Source: Lentisphaerota bacterium (GTDB lineage Bacteria > Verrucomicrobiota > Lentisphaeria > Victivallales > Victivallaceae). From it: a stretch of 64,000 bases of DNA. Every line of letters starts with the position of its first letter. Positions within the stretch are counted from its first letter, which is position 1. Both the position numbers and the translations under genes were made by a program. The stretch lies in assembly GCA_015061815.1 (NCBI GenBank), contig SUVW01000005.1, positions 62,001-126,000 of the forward strand, given 5' to 3'. Under the pieces are notes generated by a model. The model was not told where the DNA came from, searched no databases, and saw only the letters and a list, made by a program, of their open reading frames with translations. Shown piece after piece: positions 35,706 through 44,462 of the stretch.

Positions 35706-36341
35706 ATGACAGACGAAATCATCATCCTTGCGGACGGCGAATTTCCCCGCCGTCCGCAATTGCTTGAAATGCTGAAAAGGGCCAAATGTGTGATCTGCTG
35801 TGACGGTGCTGCGGATAAGCTGCTGACTTTCGGCAGGGAACCGGATTGGATCGTCGGCGATCTGGACAGCGTTTCACCGGAAACCCGGAATCGTTTTGCC
35901 GACCGGGCGGTTAAATTTTTTGAACAGGAGACCAACGATCTGGCTAAAAGTTTCCGTTTCTGCCGGGAAAAAGGTTTTACAGTTTCCGCTATTCTTGGTG
36001 CTGCCGGTGCGCGGGAAGATCACTTTTTAGGTAATCTCGGGCAATTTGCTGAAGTTTCCTCTTCCTTTCCCGGTATCCGGCTTTACACGGAAACCGGATA
36101 CTTTTGCTGTTTTGCCGGACAGGGGAGTTTTGAAGCGCCGGCCGGCAGTCAGGTGTCGATCTTTTCTTTCGACCCCCGGGCAGAGTTGAACTCCGCAGGG
36201 TTGAAGTATCCATTGAAAAATTTATCGCTCATGTGGTGGTATTCCGGTACACTTAATGAAGTTTGCGTTTCGCCTTTTACTTTGCAAAGCAGTTCTTCAA
36301 CTCCGATTTTGCTCTTTTTTAAGTATCCGGACTTGAATTAA
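35706..36341 (+). CDS. thiN: Thiamine diphosphokinase
   Basis: Protein of 211 residues that transfers pyrophosphate from ATP to thiamine. ICCDGAADKL, the IVGDLDSVSP metal-binding loop, the QETNDLAKSF segment and GAAGAREDHFLGNL match the catalytic domain; the C-terminal thiamine-binding beta domain follows (SPFTLQ near the end). The ATG at 35706 lies 5 bp past the cassette A stop, so the gene may be read through from the cassette promoter, though no functional link is evident. No clear Shine-Dalgarno sequence. Confidence 0.88.
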   Translation: MTDEIIILADGEFPRRPQLLEMLKRAKCVICCDGAADKLLTFGREPDWIVGDLDSVSPETRNRFADRAVKFFEQETNDLAKSFRFCREKGFTVSAILGAAGAREDHFLGNLGQFAEVSSSFPGIRLYTETGYFCCFAGQGSFEAPAGSQVSIFSFDPRAELNSAGLKYPLKNLSLMWWYSGTLNEVCVSPFTLQSSSSTPILLFFKYPDLN

Positions 36342-36361
36342 CGCACTTTTTGTTGTATATT
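36333..36361 (+). promoter_or_regulatory. Promoter of rpsU
   Basis: TTGAAT, 17-bp spacer, TATATT, about 50 bp before the rpsU ATG. It overlaps the end of thiN. Confidence 0.7.
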
Positions 36362-36411
36362 AAGAAATATTATGTTTGTTGAGGCAATTTTTTTGAAAGG
36401 GGGTGAATCCT

Positions 36412-36579
36412 ATGCATACCGAAGTCCGCGTCAAAAAAGGTGAGGTCATCGACCGCGCTCTGCGTCGGCTGAAAAAGAAGCTTGACAAAGAGGGAACCCT
36501 CAAAGAACTGCGTAACCGCCGGCACTATGAAAAGCCGAGCGAAATCAAACGCCGCGAAGCCAAACAGCGTCGTCACTGA
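36412..36579 (+). CDS. rpsU: 30S ribosomal protein S21
   Basis: Protein of 55 residues, below the ORF-track cutoff. The sequence [20 protein letters not shown], then [16 protein letters not shown] and a basic RREAKQRRH tail, matches bS21, a small-subunit protein near the mRNA exit channel that helps initiation. AAAGGGGGTGA is an excellent Shine-Dalgarno match. It has its own promoter and terminator. Confidence 0.95.
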   Translation: MHTEVRVKKGEVIDRALRRLKKKLDKEGTLKELRNRRHYEKPSEIKRREAKQRRH

Positions 36580-36590
36580 TCGCAGAAGTA

Positions 36591-36639
36591 AAAAAGGCTG
36601 TTGCCAAACCTTGAAACAAGGTGAGCAACGGCCTTTTTT
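36591..36639 (+). terminator. Rho-independent terminator after rpsU
   Basis: AAAAAGGC-TGTTGC pairs with GCAAC-GGCCTTTTT around an inner ACCTT/AAGGT hairpin, ending in TTTTTT. Usable on both strands; also faces the convergent GH106 gene. Confidence 0.88.
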
Positions 36640-36686
36640 GTTTGTTATTGTTCTGTTTACAGTGCTGTATCCGGATTTTTTGTCGA

Positions 36687-39600
36687 TCATTCGGTGAATT
36701 TCAAATTGTTCACCCCGAATTCCACCATGTTATATTCCGGTGTTGACGGCAATCCCGGTACGTCCAGATAATTCGGTTCCAGGAAAAAGCTGGTCGGGCC
36801 TACGCCGAGTGGTTCACCGGCAAGCAGGTGGTGCGGGCCAAGCATATTGCGTAACGAGATGGTCAGTTCCATTTCGATAACATTTATCCCCGGCTGTAAT
36901 TTGCCTTTTACCGGGAATGCGAACGGCTCCCACCATGCTCCACCGCAATCCTGACCGTTGAGCCGGAGTTTCAACGAATTTGCACCCTTGAGATTGCAGG
37001 TGAAAAAGTTTATCTTATCCACCTCATCCGGAGTCAGTGTGAACATGTTTTTCAAAGTGACCGTTCCGGCAAAAAACGGCATTCCGCTGTTGAGCAGATC
37101 ACTGCAGTCAACTGATTCACTGTGCAATGGCGAACCAAGTGCAAAACTGCCGGACAACCGCATCGCATTGCGTTCCAAGCGGCAGCTTTTTCCATCGTGA
37201 CGGACAGAGAAATTTCCGGCTAAATAGATACTTTCAATTTCGGTTTTGAAGGTCAATTTATTTCTTTCTGATTCAAAAACTCTGGCTTTCCGCAGAGTTT
37301 CATAGGTTCCGGGAGCTTGACAGAAGCGCATTTTTGCGGCAATGATATTTTTGCCGGGCCGCAGATTTTCCGGCAAGCGTATCTTTTCAAACGCTTTATC
37401 AAAAAGATAACCGTCTTTTTGCGCAGCAAAATTTTTACCGTTGAGTGAAAAGGTGAATTTTTCCGGAGATTCCACCGCCATGAATACCGGTGCGGAAAAG
37501 TCAAAATCTTCTCCGACAGTGAATTCATATTCCAGTTCCAGATCGCAATCTTTTTCCATCATCAGCAATCTGCTCTGCACATCGACGGCGTTTGCAAATT
37601 GCCACTGCCCGTGATCTGTCCGGAAACGGCAGAAATCAAGAGTTATGATATTTTCCTGCATTTGTGATATCTGCCAGGATTTTTCCGGGAGCAACCGTAT
37701 CGGATCGGCATTTGGGGCAATACGTTGGAATTCCGGTAATTCTCCAATTTCCAAATCATCGGAAACAAACAGCAACAATGCATCTGCCGGAGCAAAACTG
37801 TATTCCAGCGTGATATTGCTGTCATTGACCGAATATTTGGACGGCCGGTAAAATTCACCGTCATACTGATCGATTATCGCCACATGTCTGCCGGTTCGTT
37901 TCAGAGAAATTTCCACTTGAGTTCCGGAATTTTGTGCCGTATTTACCAGATAATAAAATCTTCCGGAACAGCCGGATATTTCAATATCCCGCCACGTACC
38001 GCAGATTTTTGTTGCAGGAATTGAGTTTTCTGTGATCGAAACATTTTTTCCGACGCATTTGGCCGCGTATTGAGCAGCAGCTCTTTCAGAATCAAATCCG
38101 GGCAGAGAGTTGATGAAATCCATATCTCCTGGTGTCGCCGGAATACCGTCAATGGTGAATTCCAGCATCGTTTCAGTATTTTTTACCCGTAAAATAATTC
38201 CGCCGTTTCGGTGAAACTCTTTGAGTAATTTTAATATTTTTGCAGAAATATTGGTCACCTGCGGTATGATCACCAAATTATAAGCACAGTTGCCAATGAT
38301 AAATTTCCCGTTGTCAACCGAACCGCACTCATCGACGATTATTTCATCAGCATAATGGTGCGGAATAAAATTCTGATCCAATTCAGAGGTCATCGTGTCA
38401 GCGGTTTTCTGGAAGATACCGTTATTTAACTGGGCATCATTGCCGGTATAAATTTTCCACAATGAGGAAATCGGATGAATGACCAGAACTTCCGGATGAC
38501 ATTCCCCTTCGGCCAGAAGCATGCCGACCCGTGAAAAATAGTCGTTAAGGATTTTATAGTCTTCCCACCAGGGCTGGTGGTAAAAACTGCTCTGCGGATA
38601 ATCCCGCTTGCGTGAACCGCGCAGAGAATAACTTTGCAAATGCTGACAAAGATAATTTATTCCGTGTGCCATCTGACGTTGATAGATCCAACGCATCCCG
38701 GAGAAGTTGCAGGCCCAGCCGCTGCAGGCGAAACTTTCGGTCATTAATTGTTTCAGACCGTATTGTTCGCCGACTGACCACAACTGTACCGCTGCCAGAT
38801 CCGACGGAGCTACCCGTCCGAGATGGTCGACTCCGGGGAGCGTATAATAACGGTATTGCGGCATCACAGAACCATTGGAACTTATTTGATAACTTAATAC
38901 TTCTTCCAATACGTGATGGCCGGTCAATTCCCAGTTGTGTTCCTGACACCAGGATTTGATCTGCTTCATAAATGCCCGGGAGAAAAGTTCCGAACACAGC
39001 TTCCAGAAGCGCACCCGTGTCCGGGCGCATCCCGGGATATCATGCAGTATCCCCGGCAGACATTCCAACAGATCGCAAGAGTATTTTTTACGATACTCCT
39101 CCTCAAGAACGAACGACCAGACAACGCCATTCCGGGATAACTGCGGTTCATCAGTAAATACTCCGCGCAGATGTTTGAGCAGTTGCGCGGGGAGTTTTTC
39201 ATAGTAATGCTGATGGGTCACCCGGAGAAATTCCGCCACAACTTTGTCGTTGAGGTTGTCCACGTAATATGGATTTACTTCAAAGTAACAACGCAGAACT
39301 TCACGGCATTCTGTATTTTCCGGTAGAGTCCGTCCCAGAAATTTTGTTCCATCCGCAGAATAAAACGCAATAGTATTTTCTTTAGTTGCCGCATCTTTAA
39401 GCGGAAGTTTTTCTGAACGCAGATATTTGGCTTGGTAATCTATGCCAAGAGCATTGACCAATCCTCCCGCAAAGCCGCTGGGCCAGCCGTTTTCATCATA
39501 CAGCCATGCATCCATCCCGAGTTTGCCGGCTTCATCAAGAGAAGCCATGACACACTCCATCCACCTGTCAGATAAGTATACTGTTTCCAAACCGCCTCTG

Positions 39601-39743
39601 GCGTGCATGAAAAATCCGCCAAGTCCTGCTTTGTGCATCAATCTGATTTGGCGGCGCAACTCTTCCGGCTGTAAATCATCATTCCAGCTCCAAAAGGGGG
39701 AGGGGCGGAAATGCATTGGCGGATCGGGGAATCGAATTTTCAT
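36687..39743 (-). CDS. Glycoside hydrolase, GH106 (alpha-L-rhamnosidase)-like
   Basis: Protein of 1018 residues with the GH106-type N-terminus RPSPFWSWNDDLQPEELRRQI, GLGGFFMHARGGLET and AWLYDENGWPSGFAGG, features of the family's TIM-barrel, followed by a long beta-rich C-terminus with a galactose-binding-like fold (LNGQDCGGAWWEPF). GH106 enzymes hydrolyse alpha-L-rhamnosides of plant and other polysaccharides. No signal peptide is visible, suggesting intracellular action on imported oligosaccharides. AAGGAT precedes the ATG, and it follows rsmG by 11 bp at the end of the hydF run. The RhaA gene 8 kb away is compatible with rhamnose use. Confidence 0.82.
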   Translation of the reverse strand: MKIRFPDPPMHFRPSPFWSWNDDLQPEELRRQIRLMHKAGLGGFFMHARGGLETVYLSDRWMECVMASLDEAGKLGMDAWLYDENGWPSGFAGGLVNALGIDYQAKYLRSEKLPLKDAATKENTIAFYSADGTKFLGRTLPENTECREVLRCYFEVNPYYVDNLNDKVVAEFLRVTHQHYYEKLPAQLLKHLRGVFTDEPQLSRNGVVWSFVLEEEYRKKYSCDLLECLPGILHDIPGCARTRVRFWKLCSELFSRAFMKQIKSWCQEHNWELTGHHVLEEVLSYQISSNGSVMPQYRYYTLPGVDHLGRVAPSDLAAVQLWSVGEQYGLKQLMTESFACSGWACNFSGMRWIYQRQMAHGINYLCQHLQSYSLRGSRKRDYPQSSFYHQPWWEDYKILNDYFSRVGMLLAEGECHPEVLVIHPISSLWKIYTGNDAQLNNGIFQKTADTMTSELDQNFIPHHYADEIIVDECGSVDNGKFIIGNCAYNLVIIPQVTNISAKILKLLKEFHRNGGIILRVKNTETMLEFTIDGIPATPGDMDFINSLPGFDSERAAAQYAAKCVGKNVSITENSIPATKICGTWRDIEISGCSGRFYYLVNTAQNSGTQVEISLKRTGRHVAIIDQYDGEFYRPSKYSVNDSNITLEYSFAPADALLLFVSDDLEIGELPEFQRIAPNADPIRLLPEKSWQISQMQENIITLDFCRFRTDHGQWQFANAVDVQSRLLMMEKDCDLELEYEFTVGEDFDFSAPVFMAVESPEKFTFSLNGKNFAAQKDGYLFDKAFEKIRLPENLRPGKNIIAAKMRFCQAPGTYETLRKARVFESERNKLTFKTEIESIYLAGNFSVRHDGKSCRLERNAMRLSGSFALGSPLHSESVDCSDLLNSGMPFFAGTVTLKNMFTLTPDEVDKINFFTCNLKGANSLKLRLNGQDCGGAWWEPFAFPVKGKLQPGINVIEMELTISLRNMLGPHHLLAGEPLGVGPTSFFLEPNYLDVPGLPSTPEYNMVEFGVNNLKFTE

Positions 39744-39754
39744 GACATTATCCT

Positions 39755-40414
39755 TTATATTGTTTTTCCAACAGTAAATAATCGTTCTCCGGAAAGTCCG
39801 GGAAGATTGAAAACAGAAGTGTTGCTCCAGTGCATCTGCCGGATTTTTTGTAATTCAGCACTCTCTTCGGCAGCCTGTTGAGGAGTTTTATAAAAAATAA
39901 ATCTGCCGCCGGGAACTGTGAACCGGTTGGACTCCCGGAAAATTTTTGGTGACGGGGCAACTGCTCTGGCCGTAACGATATCAAATTTGTTTTGAAATTC
40001 CTTGCGGCAATTCAACTCTGTGGAGCGACCGTGAACAGCATTTAAGTTATGCAGATTCAGCAGTTGGGCCGCAAGAGTTACAAAGGTTATTTTTTTCCCG
40101 ATGGAATCGATCGCATGGATCTGCAGCTGCGGAAAAGCCAAAGCCAAAATCAAACTCGGGAAGCCGGCTCCGCAGCCGATATCGGCAATAACAAGTTTAT
40201 CTTTGCTTATTTCCGGAAAGAAATAGGCGATACTTAAAGAATCTGCGACATGTTTGAAGTAAAAATCTTCGACAGAAGTCAACCTGGTAAGATTAACGTT
40301 GGTGTTGTATTCGGTCAAAAATTTACGCAGAACTTCGCAAGCTGCGGCAAATGAGCCGGTATCTTTGACTCCGCAAGTTCGGACGAAGTCATTAAGTTCA
40401 AGTTTTGTGATCAT
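39755..40414 (-). CDS. rsmG: 16S rRNA (guanine(527)-N(7))-methyltransferase
   Basis: GidB/RsmG of 219 residues. The SAM-binding loop IADIGCGAGFPSL, the preceding HVADSLS and the downstream TARAVAP are family hallmarks. It methylates G527 in the 530 loop of 16S rRNA. The ATG overlaps the stop of the upstream lipoprotein gene (ATGA), so it is translationally coupled. Confidence 0.93.
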   Translation of the reverse strand: MITKLELNDFVRTCGVKDTGSFAAACEVLRKFLTEYNTNVNLTRLTSVEDFYFKHVADSLSIAYFFPEISKDKLVIADIGCGAGFPSLILALAFPQLQIHAIDSIGKKITFVTLAAQLLNLHNLNAVHGRSTELNCRKEFQNKFDIVTARAVAPSPKIFRESNRFTVPGGRFIFYKTPQQAAEESAELQKIRQMHWSNTSVFNLPGLSGERLFTVGKTI

Positions 40415-41139
40415 TTGTTTTCTGAAGTATTGTCCGGTTCAAAGGGAATTTCTCCGGCATTCTGCCGCATTTTTTCTCCCTCTCCGGACATTTTTTCAAT
40501 TTCTTGCATAAAGCGGATATTTTCAGCTTCCCGTCTGGCATCTTCTGCTTTGGCTTTTTCTGCAGCAGCCGATGCCGCTTCAAGAGAATCCTGGGTTTTT
40601 TTCTGTTCCAGTTTGGTCAGTTCCTGCACCCTTGTTTCATAATCATCAAGGAATTTTTGCAGTTTATCTGTTTTGTTGGAAGACAGTCCGATTTCTGCTG
40701 TTTCTCTGGCACTGCTCATTGCCGCAGCGGTTCTGGCTCTGGTCATGGCAACAAGATATTTTTGCGCATTTTTAAGCTCTTCCAATTTTATTTTTGACCG
40801 GCGCAGAACATTGTTTTCCGGATAAGTTTTCAAGGCGTTGGTGATCAAAGACAACGCGAGAGATACTTTTCCGGAATCAAGCAATTTCTGGGCGTTGACA
40901 ACCGTTTCATTGCTTTCCTGAATACTGATGAGCGTACTGACATGATTTTGTGACCGGTCAAGGTTGAAGATGTTTTTGCCCTGTCTGACCGCAGCTTCCG
41001 GATCACCGTTTTGTATACTGTCAAAAAAGCGGACAACAAGCGATATCCTCTCCACTGGCGGCGGAGTATGTTTTTCCTGCTTGCAGCCGGTCAAAATCAA
41101 CAAAAATGATGTAATTATAAGTGTAATATATCTGTCCAT
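40411..41139 (-). CDS. Hypothetical lipoprotein with helical repeats and coiled coil
   Basis: Protein of 242 residues not assigned to a family. The start at 41139 gives a lipoprotein signal MDRYITLIITSFLLILTGC with a good lipobox. The middle (about 30-130) is helical and TPR-like (SLALSLITNALKTYPENNVL). The C-terminal 90 residues are an Ala/Glu/Lys-rich predicted coiled coil. It begins 1 bp after the mtaB stop and overlaps rsmG. A cell-envelope tether role is plausible but only a guess. Confidence 0.65.
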   Translation of the reverse strand: MDRYITLIITSFLLILTGCKQEKHTPPPVERISLVVRFFDSIQNGDPEAAVRQGKNIFNLDRSQNHVSTLISIQESNETVVNAQKLLDSGKVSLALSLITNALKTYPENNVLRRSKIKLEELKNAQKYLVAMTRARTAAAMSSARETAEIGLSSNKTDKLQKFLDDYETRVQELTKLEQKKTQDSLEAASAAAEKAKAEDARREAENIRFMQEIEKMSGEGEKMRQNAGEIPFEPDNTSENK

Positions 41140-41140
41140 A

Positions 41141-42424
41141 TTATAAGATAATATCAGAAGAGGATTTTTGCAAATTTTCTGCAAGATTTTTTTCATCTGC
41201 AGTAATATTTATTATTTTTCCGGCGGGAAAACTTCCGGCCGGCACGGTTACAGCAAGGTAATTATCGCTCCATCCATGCAGTTTGCCGTTGCTCTCCTGT
41301 TCAAAAATCACCGGTAAAGTTTTCCCGACTTGTGATTCGGCAAAATTGGTTGCTGAAATATTTGCCGCAGCAGTAAGTCGTTTCATCCGTTTTTTTACTG
41401 TTTCAGCCGGGATCTGTCCCGGCATGGCTGCCGCCGGAGTTCCGGGGCGGATCGAGTAGGCAAAGGCGTGGATATTGGCAAATTGCACCTCTTCTGCGAC
41501 AGCCAGCAACCGGATGAAGTCCTCATCGGTTTCCCCGGGGAAGCCAACGATAAAATCGGTGCCGATATGAATATCCGGAACGATTGAACGTATATTTTTT
41601 ACAAAATTGATAAATTGTTCCGCCGTATAATTTCTGCGCATCGCTTTCAGGACCCGGTCGCTGCCATGCTGCATGGAAAGGTGAAGAAAACGGCAGAGCC
41701 GATTGGCCGGTTCGCTCATTAATTCTGCCAACTGCAAATCCCCCGGATGCGGTTCTGTCGAACTCAAACGGATGCGGAACTCACCGGGAAGTGCAGCGAT
41801 CTCCCGGATCAAACCGGATAAATCTTTGCCGTCATCCCGGTAGTTGCAGGTGTTTACTCCGGTAAGCACTATTTCAGGGAAACCCTGTTCAATTGCTTTT
41901 TTGCAGTCTTCGATACATTCGGCAAAGCACCGGGAACGGGAGGCTCCCCGGACATACGGGACAATGCAGTATGAACAAAAATTATTGCATCCTTCCTGGA
42001 TTTTTATAAAAGCCCGGGTACGGAACGGAAAAGAGGAGTGAGCGTTTTCAAGGAAGTTTCCGGATGGTGTTTCCAAACTTTTGCGTCCGCAGGATTTTGC
42101 GTGCGGAAAAAGTTTTTTATCCGGATTGGTCAATATCAAATCGGCACCGCATTCTTTGAGTTTTTCCGGAGAAAGTTCAGCGGCGCATCCGGCAACCGCG
42201 ATGCAGCTTCCCGGATAATTCTTCCGCAGTTTACGGATCTGCTGCCTGCTTTTGCGTTCGGCTTCAGCGGTGACCGCACAACTATTCAGCAGAATCAAAT
42301 CCGGTGAAACGGTAAAATCATCCCGCAGCTCATACCCGGCATTTTGCAACCGGGTAGTAAGCAATGCGGTGTCGGCATGGTTGAGCCGACACCCGAGAGT
42401 AATGATCACCGCTGTTTTATGCAT
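41141..42424 (-). CDS. mtaB: tRNA N6-threonylcarbamoyladenosine C2-methylthiotransferase, MtaB-type
   Basis: Radical-SAM methylthiotransferase of 427 residues. The N-terminal UPF0004 domain has cysteines in ITLGCRLNHAD, NSCAVT and AGCAAE, holding one [4Fe-4S] cluster. The radical-SAM motif CNNFCSYCIVPYVRG holds the second. A short TRAM-like tail completes it. The TLGCRLN start and CSYCIVP motif favour MtaB (ms2t6A modification) over MiaB or RimO, which have different linkers. The ATG at 42424 (MHKTAV) is preferred to the upstream TTG. Confidence 0.87.
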   Translation of the reverse strand: MHKTAVIITLGCRLNHADTALLTTRLQNAGYELRDDFTVSPDLILLNSCAVTAEAERKSRQQIRKLRKNYPGSCIAVAGCAAELSPEKLKECGADLILTNPDKKLFPHAKSCGRKSLETPSGNFLENAHSSFPFRTRAFIKIQEGCNNFCSYCIVPYVRGASRSRCFAECIEDCKKAIEQGFPEIVLTGVNTCNYRDDGKDLSGLIREIAALPGEFRIRLSSTEPHPGDLQLAELMSEPANRLCRFLHLSMQHGSDRVLKAMRRNYTAEQFINFVKNIRSIVPDIHIGTDFIVGFPGETDEDFIRLLAVAEEVQFANIHAFAYSIRPGTPAAAMPGQIPAETVKKRMKRLTAAANISATNFAESQVGKTLPVIFEQESNGKLHGWSDNYLAVTVPAGSFPAGKIINITADEKNLAENLQKSSSDIIL

Positions 42425-42432
42425 TGACTGCT

Positions 42433-44460
42433 TCAACGTTTTTTGCGCCAGTCAAGAGCACCGGTCGGGCAGGCGTTGATACATTCGCCGCACTCCCGGC
42501 AACTGTCGGGCAATCCTTGATCAAAGGCGGTGCCAATGCAGCTGGCAAATCCGCGTTTCTGCAAAGAAAGCAGGGACTTATTGACCACTTCTTTGCACAC
42601 TTTTACACAGATGCCGCATTTTATACACTTGCCGCGATCCTGAATGATCGCCGGATGGCGCACGTCGTAACTGGCAGATTGCCGTTGCCCGCTGTAGGCA
42701 TCAACCCGGCATCCGGCTTCGCCGGAAAATTTCCGCAATTTACAGTCGGCCTTATCGGAACAACTGCATTCGATACACCGTTTGCCCTCTTTGGCAATTT
42801 GTCCGGCACTCATGGTCGAACAGACTTCTTTGAATGTAGTTTTTCGCTCTGCCAGCGGGATAAACGTGAGTTTTTCTCGCGGTTCGGCAGAAAGATCATT
42901 CCGGAGAACGACGATTTCATCAAGAGAAAGTTCCTGCCAGTTGCCCCGGGTGACATTTATGGGATTTTCTTCTTCCAGCGGAATATTCAACAGATCTCTG
43001 GCTGCAGCCATTGCTGCCCGTCTGCCGGAAGCCAGAGCTTCAACAACGGTCGCTGCACCGGAAACGCAATCTCCGGCACTGTAAAGTCCATTGCGAACTG
43101 TGACACCGTCTTCCTGAACCTCCACTGTGCCGTAACGGGTTACCGGAATACCGGCCGGAGCGGAGGTCTTCTGACCGATTGCGGCGATGACCGTATCAGC
43201 TTCGATCTCAAAATCACTGCCGGCTTCCGGAACCGGTTTGCGTCTGCCGGAAGCGTCCGGTTCACCAAGAGTCATTTTCTGACAGGTGAGAATCAGTTTG
43301 CCGTTGCGTTTTTCCAATTTTACCGGAGCCGTGAGGAATTGGAATTTTACACCCTCTTCTTTGGCTTCGGCAATTTCGATTTTTTCTGCCGGCATCTCTG
43401 CCTCGCTGCGGCGGTAGATGCAAGTTACCTCCGGAGAGCCGAGTCTGACACTGGTTCTCAAGCAATCCATAGCAGTGTTTCCGCCGCCGACAACCAGAAC
43501 TTTTCCGGGATTAGGTGCAGAGCAATCGTTTTCGATAACATTGCGCAGAAAATCTATGCCGGGCACGGCAAATTCCTCTCCTTCACACCGCATGCCGGAT
43601 GCCTGCCAGCAGCCGATTGCGATAATAACGGCATCGAAGTTTTCTTCCAATTCCGCAAGAGAGAGATTTTCTCCAAGTTTTTTCCCGCAGGAAAAGAAGA
43701 TGTCCATTTTTTCGAAATGGGCGATTTCTTTGTCCAGGAGATTTTTGGGCAGACGGTATTCGGGGATGCCGTAACGGGTCATGCCTCCGGATTTCGGCAT
43801 TTGTTCAAAGATCACCGGTTGGATCCCCCGGAGCCGAAGATAGTAGGCTGCGGCCAATCCGGCCGGACCACCGCCGACAATGGCGGCCTTTTTGCCGGAA
43901 AGTGCCGGAAGCTCTTCCATGTAGGAATCGTAGCACATGTCAGCGGCCAACCGTTTGAATTCATTTATCGCCACCGGTTCTCCATCGATATTGCGGCGGC
44001 ATTGTTTCTCACAAAAACGGGGGCACACTCTGCCGACAGTGATCGGCATGGGGATGCGCTCTTTGATGATTTTCAAAGCATTGAAGAAATCACCATTCGC
44101 TGCTGCCCGGACATATTCTTCCACCGCCGCATGAGCCGGACAGGCGAGGGTGCATGGTGCTTCGCAGTCACCGTTGTGTTCACTCAAAAGCAGATTGAGC
44201 GCGGTTTTCCGCATTTCCAGAACATCCGGGGCAGTTACTTCTATTTCCTGACCTTCTGACGGCATCGCCGAGCATGAAGGCAGAAATTTACCGGTTGTTT
44301 TGTCTTTTACCACACAGACAAAACAACTGGTGGTTTTGCTTATCCGTTTGTCACCGCAAAGTCCGGGAATGTCGATTCCGTTGGCCCGGGCGACATCCAT
44401 AACAGTCTGTCCGGGCTGGGCAGTTACAGATTTGCCGTCAAGGAAAAAATTTATACTCAT
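42433..44460 (-). CDS. StnC-like flavoprotein: [2Fe-2S]-GltD-[4Fe-4S] fusion of an electron-bifurcating transhydrogenase
   Basis: Protein of 675 residues with an N-terminal [2Fe-2S] ferredoxin domain (Cys in GLCGD, SCFVCVV, PSCS), a GltD-type cysteine region (CEAPCTLACP, VCPRFCEKQC), two dinucleotide folds (AAIVGGGPAGLAAAYYL and VLVVGGGNTAMD), then a Cys-rich link and two C-terminal [4Fe-4S] motifs (CIKCGICVKVC, CRECGECINACP). Together with the NuoF-like and NuoE-like genes just upstream, this matches the Stn-type NADH-dependent ferredoxin:NADP oxidoreductase recalled from Sporomusa, where the GltD/NfnB-like unit binds NADP(H). An electron-bifurcating hydrogenase is the alternative, but no H-cluster domain is seen. 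AAAGGAG precedes the ATG at 44460. Confidence 0.82.
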   Translation of the reverse strand: MSINFFLDGKSVTAQPGQTVMDVARANGIDIPGLCGDKRISKTTSCFVCVVKDKTTGKFLPSCSAMPSEGQEIEVTAPDVLEMRKTALNLLLSEHNGDCEAPCTLACPAHAAVEEYVRAAANGDFFNALKIIKERIPMPITVGRVCPRFCEKQCRRNIDGEPVAINEFKRLAADMCYDSYMEELPALSGKKAAIVGGGPAGLAAAYYLRLRGIQPVIFEQMPKSGGMTRYGIPEYRLPKNLLDKEIAHFEKMDIFFSCGKKLGENLSLAELEENFDAVIIAIGCWQASGMRCEGEEFAVPGIDFLRNVIENDCSAPNPGKVLVVGGGNTAMDCLRTSVRLGSPEVTCIYRRSEAEMPAEKIEIAEAKEEGVKFQFLTAPVKLEKRNGKLILTCQKMTLGEPDASGRRKPVPEAGSDFEIEADTVIAAIGQKTSAPAGIPVTRYGTVEVQEDGVTVRNGLYSAGDCVSGAATVVEALASGRRAAMAAARDLLNIPLEEENPINVTRGNWQELSLDEIVVLRNDLSAEPREKLTFIPLAERKTTFKEVCSTMSAGQIAKEGKRCIECSCSDKADCKLRKFSGEAGCRVDAYSGQRQSASYDVRHPAIIQDRGKCIKCGICVKVCKEVVNKSLLSLQKRGFASCIGTAFDQGLPDSCRECGECINACPTGALDWRKKR

Positions 44461-44462
44461 GG

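Noticed and set aside
42424-44259. 611-residue plus-strand ORF antisense to the StnC-like gene
   Set aside because: It is a shadow of the real gene produced by codon bias; the minus-strand protein has all cluster and nucleotide-binding motifs.
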